From assembly GCA_021777675.1 (NCBI GenBank), contig JAJYDG010000007.1:1-40491 (forward strand): 40,491 nucleotides of DNA, written 5' to 3'. The translations under genes were made by a program, and so were the position numbers. This document shows positions 1 through 9,889 of this stretch, in pieces. The DNA is from a bacterium. Its GTDB lineage: Bacteria > Patescibacteriota > Minisyncoccia > Moranbacterales > UBA2206. Below the pieces are notes generated by a model. The model made no database searches, was not told the DNA's origin, and was given only the letters and a program-made list of their open reading frames with translations. Numbering within the stretch: position 1 is the first letter of the stretch; each line of letters begins with the position of its first letter.

Positions 1-140
1 CCAACCAGCATTAAAAAAAATAATGCACTGATTGAAAACAAGGAAAGAAGCATCACGCTAACCGCCGCAACACTTAGATAGCCGTTGCGCATAAAATTAA
101 TTCCGCTTTCTTTTATTGATCTTGTTATTGCTAAAAACAT
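1..140 (-). CDS. ftsX: Cell division protein FtsX, N-terminal part (runs off left edge)
   Basis: Reverse-strand ATG at 140 gives MFLAITRSIKESGINFMRNGYLSVAAVSVMLLSLFSISALFFLMLVG, a typical FtsX N-terminus; directly downstream of ftsE. Confidence 0.85.
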   Translation of the reverse strand, partial: MFLAITRSIKESGINFMRNGYLSVAAVSVMLLSLFSISALFFLMLV

Positions 141-163
141 ATTTTTTATTTTTTCGATAACTG

Positions 164-847
164 TTAATAAATTTTATATTTCCCTCTCAAATCATCACAA
201 ATAATCCGTCCTTGTTCCAAAACAAGTACCCTTTTTGCGGCCTTGTTAATGATATCCTTGTCATGACTGGCTAAAATTACCGTAGTTCCCAGTTTATTTA
301 TCTTGAGTAGCAATTGCATAATATCCATAGATGATGCAGGGTCAAGATTGCCGGTTGGTTCATCGGCAACAATCACGCTTGGTTTATGAATCAATGCTCG
401 CGCCATTGCCACACGTTGCTGCTCTCCTCCGGAAAGCTCATGAGGAAACTTATTTTGACGATTGCCCAATCCGACAATTTCCAAAATTTGAGGCACATCG
501 TTAAATATTGCATTTTTAGGAATTCCGCAAACCTCCAAAGCATATGCCACATTTTCAAAAGCGGTTTTCTGAGGCAATAATTTGAAATCTTGAAAAACCG
601 TCCCGATATTTCTTCGATGTTCCGGTAATTTTCTGCGACTAATCCCATCCAGTGGACGATCATTAAAAAAAATTTTTCCGTTAGTTGGCGTTTCTTCGGC
701 ATAAATCAACTTTAAGAGAGTGGATTTCCCCGCCCCCGATTGTCCAACAATGGAAATGAATTCTCCGCTTTTTATTTCCAAATTTATATTGTTTAAAGCC
801 ACAAATTCATCTTTATAGACTTTTGAAACTCCATCAAACTTTATCAT
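164..847 (-). CDS. ftsE: Cell division ATP-binding protein FtsE (ABC ATPase)
   Basis: Walker A GQSGAGKST, signature LSGGEQQR, Walker B VIVADEPTGNLD; adjacent to ftsX and prfB. Confidence 0.95.
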   Translation of the reverse strand: MIKFDGVSKVYKDEFVALNNINLEIKSGEFISIVGQSGAGKSTLLKLIYAEETPTNGKIFFNDRPLDGISRRKLPEHRRNIGTVFQDFKLLPQKTAFENVAYALEVCGIPKNAIFNDVPQILEIVGLGNRQNKFPHELSGGEQQRVAMARALIHKPSVIVADEPTGNLDPASSMDIMQLLLKINKLGTTVILASHDKDIINKAAKRVLVLEQGRIICDDLRGKYKIY

Positions 848-887
848 CTTGTTTTTATCTTTTTATTATTTTTTCTCCACTTTTATA

Positions 888-1980
888 TTATAACCCGATT
901 TTTAAATATTTCAAATAGCTTTCAATAAATATTTGCAAATCCCCCTCTAAAACATCTTCAACCTGAGCCGTTTCCGTCTTTGTTCGGTGATCTTTAACTA
1001 ATTTATAGGGATGAACGACATAAGAACGAATTTGACTGCCCCACTCCGCGCTTGAATGCTCCCCGCGTAATTTTCTTTTTTCCAGCTCCTGTTCTTCCAA
1101 ATATTTTTTATGTAATTTGGCTTTCAAAATTTTCATTGCCTGCTCTTTGTTTTGCAATTGACTTCTTTCATTTTGGCAAGACACCACCACTCCACTTGGG
1201 ATATGTGTAATACGCACAGCACTATCGGTGGTGTTGACACTTTGCCCCCCGGCACCGCTGGAACGATAAACATCCACACGCAAATCCTCAATTCTTATCT
1301 TTACTTCGGCAATATCTTCAATTACCGGCATAACTTCAACGGCCGCAAAAGAAGTTTGACGCAAATTATCCGAATTAAAAGGCGAGAGCCGTACCAAGCG
1401 ATGCGTACCATTTTCGCTTTTCAAATTTCCATAAGCATAAGCACCAAAAATTTCCAGAGTAGCATTTTTAATTCCCGCTTCTTGCCCTCGCACCACCTCC
1501 GCTATTTTTATTTTAAATTCATTTTTTTCACCCCATTTCAGATACATTCGCAAAAGCATTTCCGCCCAATCTTGCGCATCAACGCCACCCGCTCCGGCAT
1601 AAATTGAAATAATCGCTCCGCTGTTGTCATATTCTCCATCAAATAATGTTCTCAACTCCAATTGATTTAATTCTTTTTCAATTTCTATTATTTTTTCTAT
1701 GAGTTCCGTCTTTTCATCACCATCCTTAAGCATTTCAGAAAATTCGCTCAAATCAACCAAATCTTGTTCCAATTTTTCAACTAAAAAAATTTCGTCTTTA
1801 AGCATTACGAGCTCCTGCATAATCTGTGTCGCTTTTCGATTGTCATTCCAAAAATCCATTTGTCCGGATAAATCTTCCAGCTCTAATATTTTTTGTTTTT
1901 TTTGATCCAAGTCAAAGACAGTCCCGAATACTCGGGAATTTATTTTTTAATTCAGCGATTTTTTGAGGAACATTTTCCAT
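888..1980 (-). CDS. prfB: Peptide chain release factor 2, made by programmed +1 frameshift (0-frame 1980-1912, shifted frame to 888)
   Basis: GGQ motif (SSGAGGQSVNTTDSAVRI). Upstream 0-frame ORF MENVPQKIAELKNKFPSIRDCL ends at CTT TGA C; the +1 frame continues DLDQKKQKILELEDLSGQMDFW. Confidence 0.95.
1912..1937 (-). promoter_or_regulatory. prfB programmed frameshift site (CTT TGA C) with upstream hairpin TCCCGA-GTAT-TCGGGA
   Basis: Minus-strand sequence TTCCCGAGTATTCGGGACTGTCTTTGAC read directly. Confidence 0.9.
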
Positions 1981-2010
1981 TCTTTATTTCTATATCTTTT
2001 TTGCCATATT

Positions 2011-2391
2011 TTAGACGAAATATCCAAAATATAACAAGAAGATCCCAATAATTATAATGCCCAAACTCATATAGGGTTTGTTTTCTTTTACGAGTACACT
2101 TTTATACATATGCATTGTCTGGATTGGAAACATAATAAGAGCCAAACCCTTAATAAGGGCCAGCCAAGCCAAAAAAGTAATAATAAGAGAGTTATTTAAT
2201 GCCCATACATTGTGAAATGTGACCAAGGGAAGTCCGATTGCCAGACAGATTAAGCCACCAAAAAATATATATGTAGTTGAACCAAGGAAATCTCTTGTCA
2301 TATCTTTAATAAATTTCGGATTGGTCAACATACCGATTCCCATCGCAAAAAAAGTGATTCCCAACCACTGAAAAAGTTGCATATCTGTCAT
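2011..2391 (-). CDS. Small integral membrane protein of unknown function (126 aa)
   Basis: ORF with about four hydrophobic helices; extended -10 promoter upstream. Confidence 0.7.
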   Translation of the reverse strand: MTDMQLFQWLGITFFAMGIGMLTNPKFIKDMTRDFLGSTTYIFFGGLICLAIGLPLVTFHNVWALNNSLIITFLAWLALIKGLALIMFPIQTMHMYKSVLVKENKPYMSLGIIIIGIFLLYFGYFV

Positions 2392-2421
2392 AATTTTATT
2401 TTTTTATTTATTAGTGATTTC

Positions 2422-2430
2422 ATTATAGCA
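2422..2430 (-). promoter_or_regulatory. Extended -10 promoter element TGC-TATAAT for the 126-aa gene
   Basis: Reverse strand TGCTATAAT located about 30 nt upstream of the start codon. Confidence 0.55.
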
Positions 2431-2511
2431 CAAAAATTGTTAATATTTCTATCTGTTGGCGCTTGATATTTTTATTATTATCTGATCCGATTTCATATTC
2501 AACTCCAAAAA

Positions 2512-5214
2512 TTATCCTCCGACTCTTTCTTGACGAGAGCTACCATCTTTCATTATGCATTGTTGGTGTTCTGCAGTATTAAGTAGCCCGCAACGCTTAT
2601 ATTTTTTCCCCGATCCGCACGGACAAAGATCATTTCTGCCAATTTTTTCAGCATTAATAATTGGCATTTTTTTAGAAACTTCCCGAACCTCCCCATCTTG
2701 AATTTCTTTTGCCGAATCAAACTGCTCGACTTCAGATGCGCCACTGAAATTCAAATTTTTCCCAAAAACCGTTTCTTCTGTTTGGGCAGAAATTACTGAG
2801 ATATGAAAAATTGTTCGAACAATCGTTGATTTTATATTTCCCATTAGATAGGAAAACATCGAAAAAGCTTCTCGCTTATATTCCACTAGCGGGTCGCGTT
2901 GACCATAACCTCTCAAGCCGATACCTTCTCTTAAATAATCAATTTCATCCAAATGCGCCATCCACATAACATCAATTGTTTGCAACGAAATATTTCTTTC
3001 CGCCACACGCATATTCGATTCGCCAAGTTCGAGCTCTTTTTTATTATAAATTTCCTTGGAAACACCAAATAGATATTCCGTCAAATCCCCAATAATTTCA
3101 GCGGTATTTCTGGCACTGTTTCCAATAATTTCTTTGATTTTATTTTCCACTCCGCTTGGCATTAAAAATAATTGCTTAATATTTTCAATAATCTTGCCAC
3201 TTTCCGGATTTCCATATTCAACCGTTATGCTTGAAGAGACCAGCGCTTCAATCTCATCGCGAATATCTTCCATTATTTCTGATTTAAGATTATTCGCTTC
3301 TAAAATAAATTTTCTTTTTTTATAAATAATTTCGCGTTGCTTATTCATCACATCATCATAATCCAAAATATGCTTTCGAATATCAAAATTGAAGCCTTCT
3401 ATTTTTGATTGCGCATTCTCAATTGTCTTGGAAATAATGCCATTTTGAATCGGTTGATCTTCAGGAAGCCCTAATTTTGTCATAAGATTGACTAAATTAT
3501 CTCCGCCGAAACGACGCATCAATTCATCTTCCAGCGATATGAAAAACTGAGAACAACCAGGGTCCCCTTGTCGTCCGGCACGACCGCGAAGCTGATTGTC
3601 AATGCGTCGCGCTTCATGTCTTTCCGTTCCAAGAATAAATAATCCTCCCAGTTCTCGAACGCCTTCGCCCAATTTTATGTCCGTTCCGCGACCAGCCATA
3701 TTTGTTGCAATAGTAACGGCGCCTCTTGTTCCTGCTTTCGCAATAATCTGCGCTTCTCTTTCATGATTTTTAGCATTCAACACTTCATGTTTTACTCCGG
3801 ATTTTAAAAGCAACATACTAAGATATTCCGATTTTTCTACCGCTACCGTACCAACAAGGATAGGTTGTCCTGTCGCATTTACTTCTTTTATTTTCTCCAC
3901 GATTGCATTAAATTTACCTTTCTCAGATTTATAGACAACATCGGGAATATCATTACGAATCGCTTTTTTATTGGTGGGAATTTCAATTACATCCATCTTG
4001 TATACCTTAAAAAATTCCTCTGCCGATGTCATCGCCGTTCCCGTCATCCCGGAAATTTTTTTATACATACGAAAATAATTTTGAAAAGTAATCGTAGCCA
4101 ATGTTTTCGATTCTTTTTGTACTCGCACTTTTTCTTTTGCTTCGATCGCTTGATGCAATCCCTCGCTATATCTTCTGCCTGGCATTAAACGTCCGGTAAA
4201 ATCATCAACGATAATTACTTCTCCGTCTTTAACCACATAATCCCGATCCAACTGGAAAATCGCCATTGCCTTAAGCGCCTGCTCCAGATGGTGAACATAA
4301 CTTATCTTTCCCACTTCATAAATATTACCCACGCCTAACCAAGCTTCTATTTTTCCAATACCGCTTTCTGTGATAGTAACTGCCTTCGTCTTTTCTTCTA
4401 CGGTATAATCTTCTTCTTTTTTTAATTTTGAAACAAGCGACGCAAATTGTTCATACATTTTAGTCGATTCACTGTCCGGAGCGGAAATAATAAGTGGCGT
4501 TCTGGCTTCATCAATGAGAATTGAATCAACTTCATCCACGATCACATAATTCAATTCACGTTGCGACATATCCGAAAGTGATTGCACCATATTGTCTCGC
4601 AAATAATCAAAACCGAATTCGTTATTGGTTCCATAGGTAATATCTGCCACATAAGCTTCTTGACGGGAAATCGGCAATAAATTTTCCATTTCCACGCTCA
4701 CTTCATCACTATCAATAACTTTTGGACGATAAATATATGATGCGTCATGAATTATGCAAGCAGTTGAAATTCCCAAAAAATGTAAAATCCCTCCCATCCA
4801 ATTACAATCGCGCTTAGCTAAATAATCATTAACCGTAACAAGATGAACACCTTTTCCGGCTAACGCATTAAGATACATTGGCAAAAGCGAGGTATGCGTT
4901 TTTCCTTCGCCGGTTTTCATTTCAGCGATCTTACCCTGATGAAGAACAATTCCGCCCAGCATCTGCACATCAAAAAGTCTTTTATTGTCAACCCTTTTCA
5001 CTGTTTCGCGCACAACGGCAAAAGCTTCCGGTAAAAGCGCATCCAATGTTTCACCATTTGCAATTCTTTTTTTAAACTCAATTGTTTTCTCGCGTAACTG
5101 CTCATCGGATAGTTTTGTCATCCGATCCTCCCAGGCATTAATTTTTTCAACAAGCGGTTTTAATTTTCCAATTTCCCGCTCATTGGAACCGAATATTTTT
5201 TTCAATATTGACAT
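2512..5214 (-). CDS. secA: Preprotein translocase ATPase SecA
   Basis: GEGKTHTSLLP, VDEVDSILIDEARTPLIIS, GRAGRQGDPG and C-terminal RNDLCPCGSGKKYKRC. Start taken at MSILKKIFGSNERE (5214), not the longer ORF start at 5295. Confidence 0.96.
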   Translation of the reverse strand: MSILKKIFGSNEREIGKLKPLVEKINAWEDRMTKLSDEQLREKTIEFKKRIANGETLDALLPEAFAVVRETVKRVDNKRLFDVQMLGGIVLHQGKIAEMKTGEGKTHTSLLPMYLNALAGKGVHLVTVNDYLAKRDCNWMGGILHFLGISTACIIHDASYIYRPKVIDSDEVSVEMENLLPISRQEAYVADITYGTNNEFGFDYLRDNMVQSLSDMSQRELNYVIVDEVDSILIDEARTPLIISAPDSESTKMYEQFASLVSKLKKEEDYTVEEKTKAVTITESGIGKIEAWLGVGNIYEVGKISYVHHLEQALKAMAIFQLDRDYVVKDGEVIIVDDFTGRLMPGRRYSEGLHQAIEAKEKVRVQKESKTLATITFQNYFRMYKKISGMTGTAMTSAEEFFKVYKMDVIEIPTNKKAIRNDIPDVVYKSEKGKFNAIVEKIKEVNATGQPILVGTVAVEKSEYLSMLLLKSGVKHEVLNAKNHEREAQIIAKAGTRGAVTIATNMAGRGTDIKLGEGVRELGGLFILGTERHEARRIDNQLRGRAGRQGDPGCSQFFISLEDELMRRFGGDNLVNLMTKLGLPEDQPIQNGIISKTIENAQSKIEGFNFDIRKHILDYDDVMNKQREIIYKKRKFILEANNLKSEIMEDIRDEIEALVSSSITVEYGNPESGKIIENIKQLFLMPSGVENKIKEIIGNSARNTAEIIGDLTEYLFGVSKEIYNKKELELGESNMRVAERNISLQTIDVMWMAHLDEIDYLREGIGLRGYGQRDPLVEYKREAFSMFSYLMGNIKSTIVRTIFHISVISAQTEETVFGKNLNFSGASEVEQFDSAKEIQDGEVREVSKKMPIINAEKIGRNDLCPCGSGKKYKRCGLLNTAEHQQCIMKDGSSRQERVGG

Positions 5215-5224
5215 AGCTGTTTTT

Positions 5225-6439
5225 TTATTTAGTGATTTTAATTCTTCTAAACTCCCTTTTTCCGACTTTGATAATTTTTTCGGAATAGTTTTCATCCAAC
5301 TTTAATTGCCAATCATAAATTGCCTCATTATCTATTTTTACTCCGCCTTGATCAATCTTGCGCCGTGCATCAGCCTTACTGCTTGCTAGTTCATTTTTCA
5401 CAAGCACATCAATCAAGAGTTCTCCAATAAAAACTTTAATTTCAGAAATATCCATCGGCAGTTCTTTTTTGGAGATAACTTGTTCAAAATGTTTTTGTGC
5501 CACTTCGGCTGCTTTTTCGCCTTTAATAATCTTCACAATTTCATATGCCATTTTTTTCTTAAAGATCATTGGATTTTCGCCTTTTTCCATTGCTAATTTC
5601 ATTTTTTCAATTTCTTCCATTGACACATCCGTTAGCAATTCAAAACCGGACAAAATGTGCTCATCAGAATATGACATAGCTTTGCCAAACATATCTTCCG
5701 GACTGTCCGCCAGATTGATTCCATTGCCCTTAGTTTTGCTCATTGTGCGTCCGTCCGGAGCGTCCATCATTTTGTTAGTTCGAACGAATTTTTCCTTGCC
5801 CAAATAGCTTTTTATCAAATCTCGCCCGACCAACATATTAAACGTCTGATCGGTTCCACCAATTTCCATATCCACTTCCATTGCCACACCATCATAGCCT
5901 TGCATTAAGGGATAGATAAATTCATGCAAACGGATTGGGTCGCCTTCTTTTATTCGACGTTCAAACATGTCACGCTCAAGCATTCGTTGCACTGTGATAT
6001 TTGACATTAGTTGAATCAAGTCATTTAGTTTAAGCTTAGAAAGCCATTTATAGTTCCGCTCAAAGCGTACTGGATTTTTCCCGTCAAAATCAATCAACTG
6101 TCCAGCTTGTTTTTTCCAGCTGGACATATTATTTTCAATCTCTTCATCAGTGAGCATTTTTCTGGTAGTGTCTTTATCAGGATCGCCAACTTTGGCAGTA
6201 TAATCTCCAACAAGAAAAATCACTTCATGTCCCAATTTTTGCAAAATCCCCAAAGCGCGAATACCCATGGCATGCCCCACATGCAAATGCGGTCCTGTCG
6301 GATCAAAACCCTCATAAATTTTCAGACGCTCTCCTGACATCAACTTTTTGCGAAAAGCTTCTTTTGATGGGTAGATCGCCTCTACTCCACGCTCTAAAAA
6401 CTCATCAATTAGTTTTTCATCTGCTATTATTTTTGTCAT
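5225..6439 (-). CDS. tyrS: Tyrosine--tRNA ligase
   Basis: HVGH and MSKTKGN class I signatures, C-terminal S4-like region. ATG start at 6439 (MTKIIADEK); an alternative GTG at 6481 would overlap the argS stop as GTGA. Confidence 0.93.
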   Translation of the reverse strand: MTKIIADEKLIDEFLERGVEAIYPSKEAFRKKLMSGERLKIYEGFDPTGPHLHVGHAMGIRALGILQKLGHEVIFLVGDYTAKVGDPDKDTTRKMLTDEEIENNMSSWKKQAGQLIDFDGKNPVRFERNYKWLSKLKLNDLIQLMSNITVQRMLERDMFERRIKEGDPIRLHEFIYPLMQGYDGVAMEVDMEIGGTDQTFNMLVGRDLIKSYLGKEKFVRTNKMMDAPDGRTMSKTKGNGINLADSPEDMFGKAMSYSDEHILSGFELLTDVSMEEIEKMKLAMEKGENPMIFKKKMAYEIVKIIKGEKAAEVAQKHFEQVISKKELPMDISEIKVFIGELLIDVLVKNELASSKADARRKIDQGGVKIDNEAIYDWQLKLDENYSEKIIKVGKREFRRIKITK

Positions 6440-6477
6440 ATATTCTTTTCGCTTATTATTAGATCTTATTATCAAAC

Positions 6478-8064
6478 TCACATTTTTTCCGGAGCTTCAA
6501 TGCCTAAAAGCCTGAGCGTTTCCGCCAAAACAATTTTTGTTGCGGAAACTAAATCTCTTCTTGCCGCCGCCAAAGATTCCTCTTCATCCAAAATACGACA
6601 AGCATGATAAAAACTGTGAAACTTATCCGCTAATTTCAAGGCGTAATTTGTCAATTTATGCACTTCATAATTTTGCGCAACTTCCGAAACAAAATCCGGA
6701 AAGCGCATCAAATGCCTCACCAGTTCTCGTTCTTTTTCATTATTCATTTTTTCAAAATCCGCTTTTTCAATATCAATATCTTGATTTTCTGTTTTCTCCA
6801 AAATTCCACAAATTCTCGCATACGCATATTTTACATAATATACCGGGTTTTTATTTGATTTTTCCTTTGCCAAATCGATATCAAAAATCATTGGCGAATC
6901 AGCGGAATAAGTAAGAAAAATGAAACGCACGGCATCACGCCCAACTTCCGAAATTAAATCGTCCATACTGATATATTGCCCTTTGCGCTTAGACATTTTA
7001 AATTCTTCACCATTTTTCATTACTGTTAAATTTTGCGTCAATACTATATCAACCTTTCCTCCATAACCAAATGCCTCCATCGCGCCTTTTATTCGCGCCA
7101 CATCACCATGATGATCCGCACCCCAAATATCCACCGCCAAATCAAAACTTCTTTTCATCAATTTATTTAAATGATACGCAATATCTCCGCCGAAATAAGT
7201 AATTTCCCCCGTTGACTTTCTGATCACCCGATCTTTTTCATCGCCAAATTGAGATGCGCGAAACCAAATTGCCGAATCTTTTTCGTAAGATAAACCTTTC
7301 TCTTTTAGCAAGGTGAATGTTTTTTCAATTTCTCCGCTTTCATGTAGCGAGCTTTCCAGAAAATATTGATTAAAATTTATTCCTATTTTTTCCATTGCCG
7401 GAACAATCATTTCTCGCAAAATTATTTTTGTTGCTTGTTTGCCAACTAAAAACGGATCAGTTTGTTTATTTTTTCGCGCCAGCTCATCAATATATTCTCC
7501 GCGATATTGCGCTTTGGCATCTTTCAAAATGGAGTGTCCTAAAACTTTAATTTGATTACCAAAATCGTTAACATAAAACTCCCGCCAAACAAAAAAACCG
7601 ACTTTTTCAAGAACGTTAGCCAAAGCATCCCCCAGAGGACCACCCCGACCATTTCCCAAATGAATTGGTCCGGTCGGATTGGCACTGACAAAATCGAGAT
7701 GGATTTTATGCCCCTTACCCAAATTTAAACTACCATAATTATTATTTTCCACTTTTATTTTTCTGATTATTTCAGCAACGGAATTGCTTGATAAATAAAA
7801 GTTAAGAAAACCCGCCCCTTCCACTGTTATTTTGGCAAAAAAATTTTTTTCAGCATCCTCTTTTTCTAATTCATCCTTCAGCTCCAAAGCTATTTCGCGT
7901 GGTTTTTTTCCTATTTTTCGCGCCATTTTTAGCGCTAAATTGGTTGAATAATCGCCAAAGGCATCCGGAGGATAAATAACCTCTATTTCTTCATTGGAAA
8001 ACGAAACGGAAGAAAACTTTCGCTCAAGCAGTTTCACTAATTTTTGAAAAATTATTTCGCGCAT
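6478..8064 (-). CDS. argS: Arginine--tRNA ligase
   Basis: SANPTGPIHLGNGRGGPLGD, WGADHHGD and KMSKRKGQYISMDDL motifs; DALR-type C-terminus. Start at MREIIFQK (8064). Confidence 0.95.
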   Translation of the reverse strand: MREIIFQKLVKLLERKFSSVSFSNEEIEVIYPPDAFGDYSTNLALKMARKIGKKPREIALELKDELEKEDAEKNFFAKITVEGAGFLNFYLSSNSVAEIIRKIKVENNNYGSLNLGKGHKIHLDFVSANPTGPIHLGNGRGGPLGDALANVLEKVGFFVWREFYVNDFGNQIKVLGHSILKDAKAQYRGEYIDELARKNKQTDPFLVGKQATKIILREMIVPAMEKIGINFNQYFLESSLHESGEIEKTFTLLKEKGLSYEKDSAIWFRASQFGDEKDRVIRKSTGEITYFGGDIAYHLNKLMKRSFDLAVDIWGADHHGDVARIKGAMEAFGYGGKVDIVLTQNLTVMKNGEEFKMSKRKGQYISMDDLISEVGRDAVRFIFLTYSADSPMIFDIDLAKEKSNKNPVYYVKYAYARICGILEKTENQDIDIEKADFEKMNNEKERELVRHLMRFPDFVSEVAQNYEVHKLTNYALKLADKFHSFYHACRILDEEESLAAARRDLVSATKIVLAETLRLLGIEAPEKM

Positions 8065-8072
8065 ATGCAAGC

Positions 8073-8101
8073 AGTATAACCTCAAAAAGAAATAAAATCA
8101 A
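8073..8101 (-). promoter_or_regulatory. Promoter of argS: TTGATT-N17-TATACT
   Basis: -35 at 8096-8101 and -10 at 8073-8078 on the reverse strand; 17-bp spacer. Confidence 0.7.
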
Positions 8102-8158
8102 TGCTTTGACAAGTCCACATAAGCCGCCTTTGCCGAAAACAGTCCAAATCTTAGCTAC

Positions 8159-9889
8159 CTACGCCAACCTTAAATCAATTAATTTTAATTGGATTTTTTT
8201 GGAGCCATTCCATTCATCTTGCGCAAGATTAAACGCAATATCGACAATATCACCTTTTTTCAGGTAAGCAAATTCTTCACCTAATTTAAACCCGATCGCA
8301 TCAAAAACCTTATCATCACCTTTTGGCGATTTCAGCATTAATTTTAAGTGTTTATTTCCATTTCCCACTGTTCGCATATCGACAATTTGCATTTTTCTCA
8401 GCAAGAAAACAGGTTCTTTGTTTCCCATTCCAAATGGCTCCATTTTTTTAAGCTGTTCTAGAAAATTCCAATCAATTTGTTTTGCATAAATTTCCAAATC
8501 AATCGCAATCCTTGGAACTATTTCTTTATTTTTCATTTCCGCTTCAATAAGTTTCGTCATTTTTTCACAAAAAGGCAAGACATTTTCTCGCGCAAGGCTT
8601 ACGCCAGATGCTTGAGAATGTCCACCGAATTTTGAAAGCAACTCGGAACAAGATTCGATTTTTTCAATAATATTCACCTCCGGAATACTGCGCAATGAAC
8701 CGACGAATACCGTTTCCTGCTCTTGAAAAACAACTATCGGTTTTCCGAATTTTTCTGCAACCTTTCCCGCAACAAGCCCTAAGATTCCTACCGGCCAGTG
8801 CGAACTTGAAACAAAAATAAAGTGCTTGTCGGAAAAATCACGCACTGCAATTGTCTCAATTTCTTTCATAATTTCCGTGGTAATTTTTTGCCTTTCTTGA
8901 TTTTTCTTTTCCACATCAAGCGCCATCATTCTTGCATTAATTTGATTTTTTTCCATAATCAATTTATACGAAACACTGGCATGATCCATTCTTCCCGCCG
9001 CATTGATTCTTGGCGCAATTTGAAAAGAAATTTTTTGCGTATCAGGAAAATTATCTTCTGAAATTTCTATTTTTCCAACTTTAAACATTTCTTGCAAACC
9101 GATTCGTCGAGTTTTAGACAAAACTACCAAGCCATATTTAACTAAAATCCTATTTTCTCCCAAAAGCTGAACGCAATCGGCAACCGTTCCAATTGCCACC
9201 AAATCCAACAGCCATTTTAGTTGATCACTTTTTTCCGGCAATATTTTTCGATATAAATTCTGCGCCAGCTTAAACGCCACTCCCACGCCGGCTAAATCGG
9301 AAAAGGTGAAACCGGAATTTTCCAAGTGCGGATCAATTACCGCAACAGCGCTAGGAATGATTTCCGGAATATGATGATGATCAGTAATTATTACATCCAT
9401 TCCCATTTTTTTTGCCAATTCCACCTCCAAAACATTAGTAATTCCCGAATCAACCGTAATAATCAAATTAACACCATCGTTTGCCAAAAATTCAAGCGCT
9501 TTTTTGTTCATGCCATAACCTTCCAGCTGACGATCAGGAATATAATAAGTCAAATTAGAAAAACCCAAACTAGACAACGCTTCAAAAAGTAAAGCCGTTG
9601 CTGTTACGCCGTCTGCATCATAATCTCCAAAAATCGCAATGCGTTCCTTCTTGCTTTTCGCCAATAAAATCCGCTCTACTGCTTCCGACATACCGGAAAT
9701 ATTTTCTATTCCCGATATTTTTTCATAAGTGGCGTCAAAAAACAATTCTCGCTCTTTTGCGGTGCAAACTCCTCGACTAGAAAGTAGCTCTAAAACAACA
9801 AAACCATATTTTTCCAAAGCGGCTTGATCATAATCATTATTCTTTTTTTCCCTTAGCTCCCATTTTTTCAACATCCGTTTTTTATTCAT
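8159..9889 (-). CDS. recJ: Single-stranded-DNA-specific exonuclease RecJ (DHH family)
   Basis: FGDYDADGVTATALL, ITVDSGI, ITDHHH and GGHSQASG motifs. Confidence 0.94.
   Translation of the reverse strand: MNKKRMLKKWELREKKNNDYDQAALEKYGFVVLELLSSRGVCTAKERELFFDATYEKISGIENISGMSEAVERILLAKSKKERIAIFGDYDADGVTATALLFEALSSLGFSNLTYYIPDRQLEGYGMNKKALEFLANDGVNLIITVDSGITNVLEVELAKKMGMDVIITDHHHIPEIIPSAVAVIDPHLENSGFTFSDLAGVGVAFKLAQNLYRKILPEKSDQLKWLLDLVAIGTVADCVQLLGENRILVKYGLVVLSKTRRIGLQEMFKVGKIEISEDNFPDTQKISFQIAPRINAAGRMDHASVSYKLIMEKNQINARMMALDVEKKNQERQKITTEIMKEIETIAVRDFSDKHFIFVSSSHWPVGILGLVAGKVAEKFGKPIVVFQEQETVFVGSLRSIPEVNIIEKIESCSELLSKFGGHSQASGVSLARENVLPFCEKMTKLIEAEMKNKEIVPRIAIDLEIYAKQIDWNFLEQLKKMEPFGMGNKEPVFLLRKMQIVDMRTVGNGNKHLKLMLKSPKGDDKVFDAIGFKLGEEFAYLKKGDIVDIAFNLAQDEWNGSKKIQLKLIDLRLA

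Noticed and set aside
1152-1607. 151-aa plus-strand ORF inside prfB
   Set aside because: Antisense to a clearly conserved gene with low-complexity composition.
3865-4188. 107-aa plus-strand ORF inside secA
   Set aside because: Shadow ORF opposite SecA core motifs.
5215-5295. N-terminal extension of SecA
   Set aside because: Overlaps tyrS coding sequence; canonical SecA start MSILKKIFGSNERE is at 5214.
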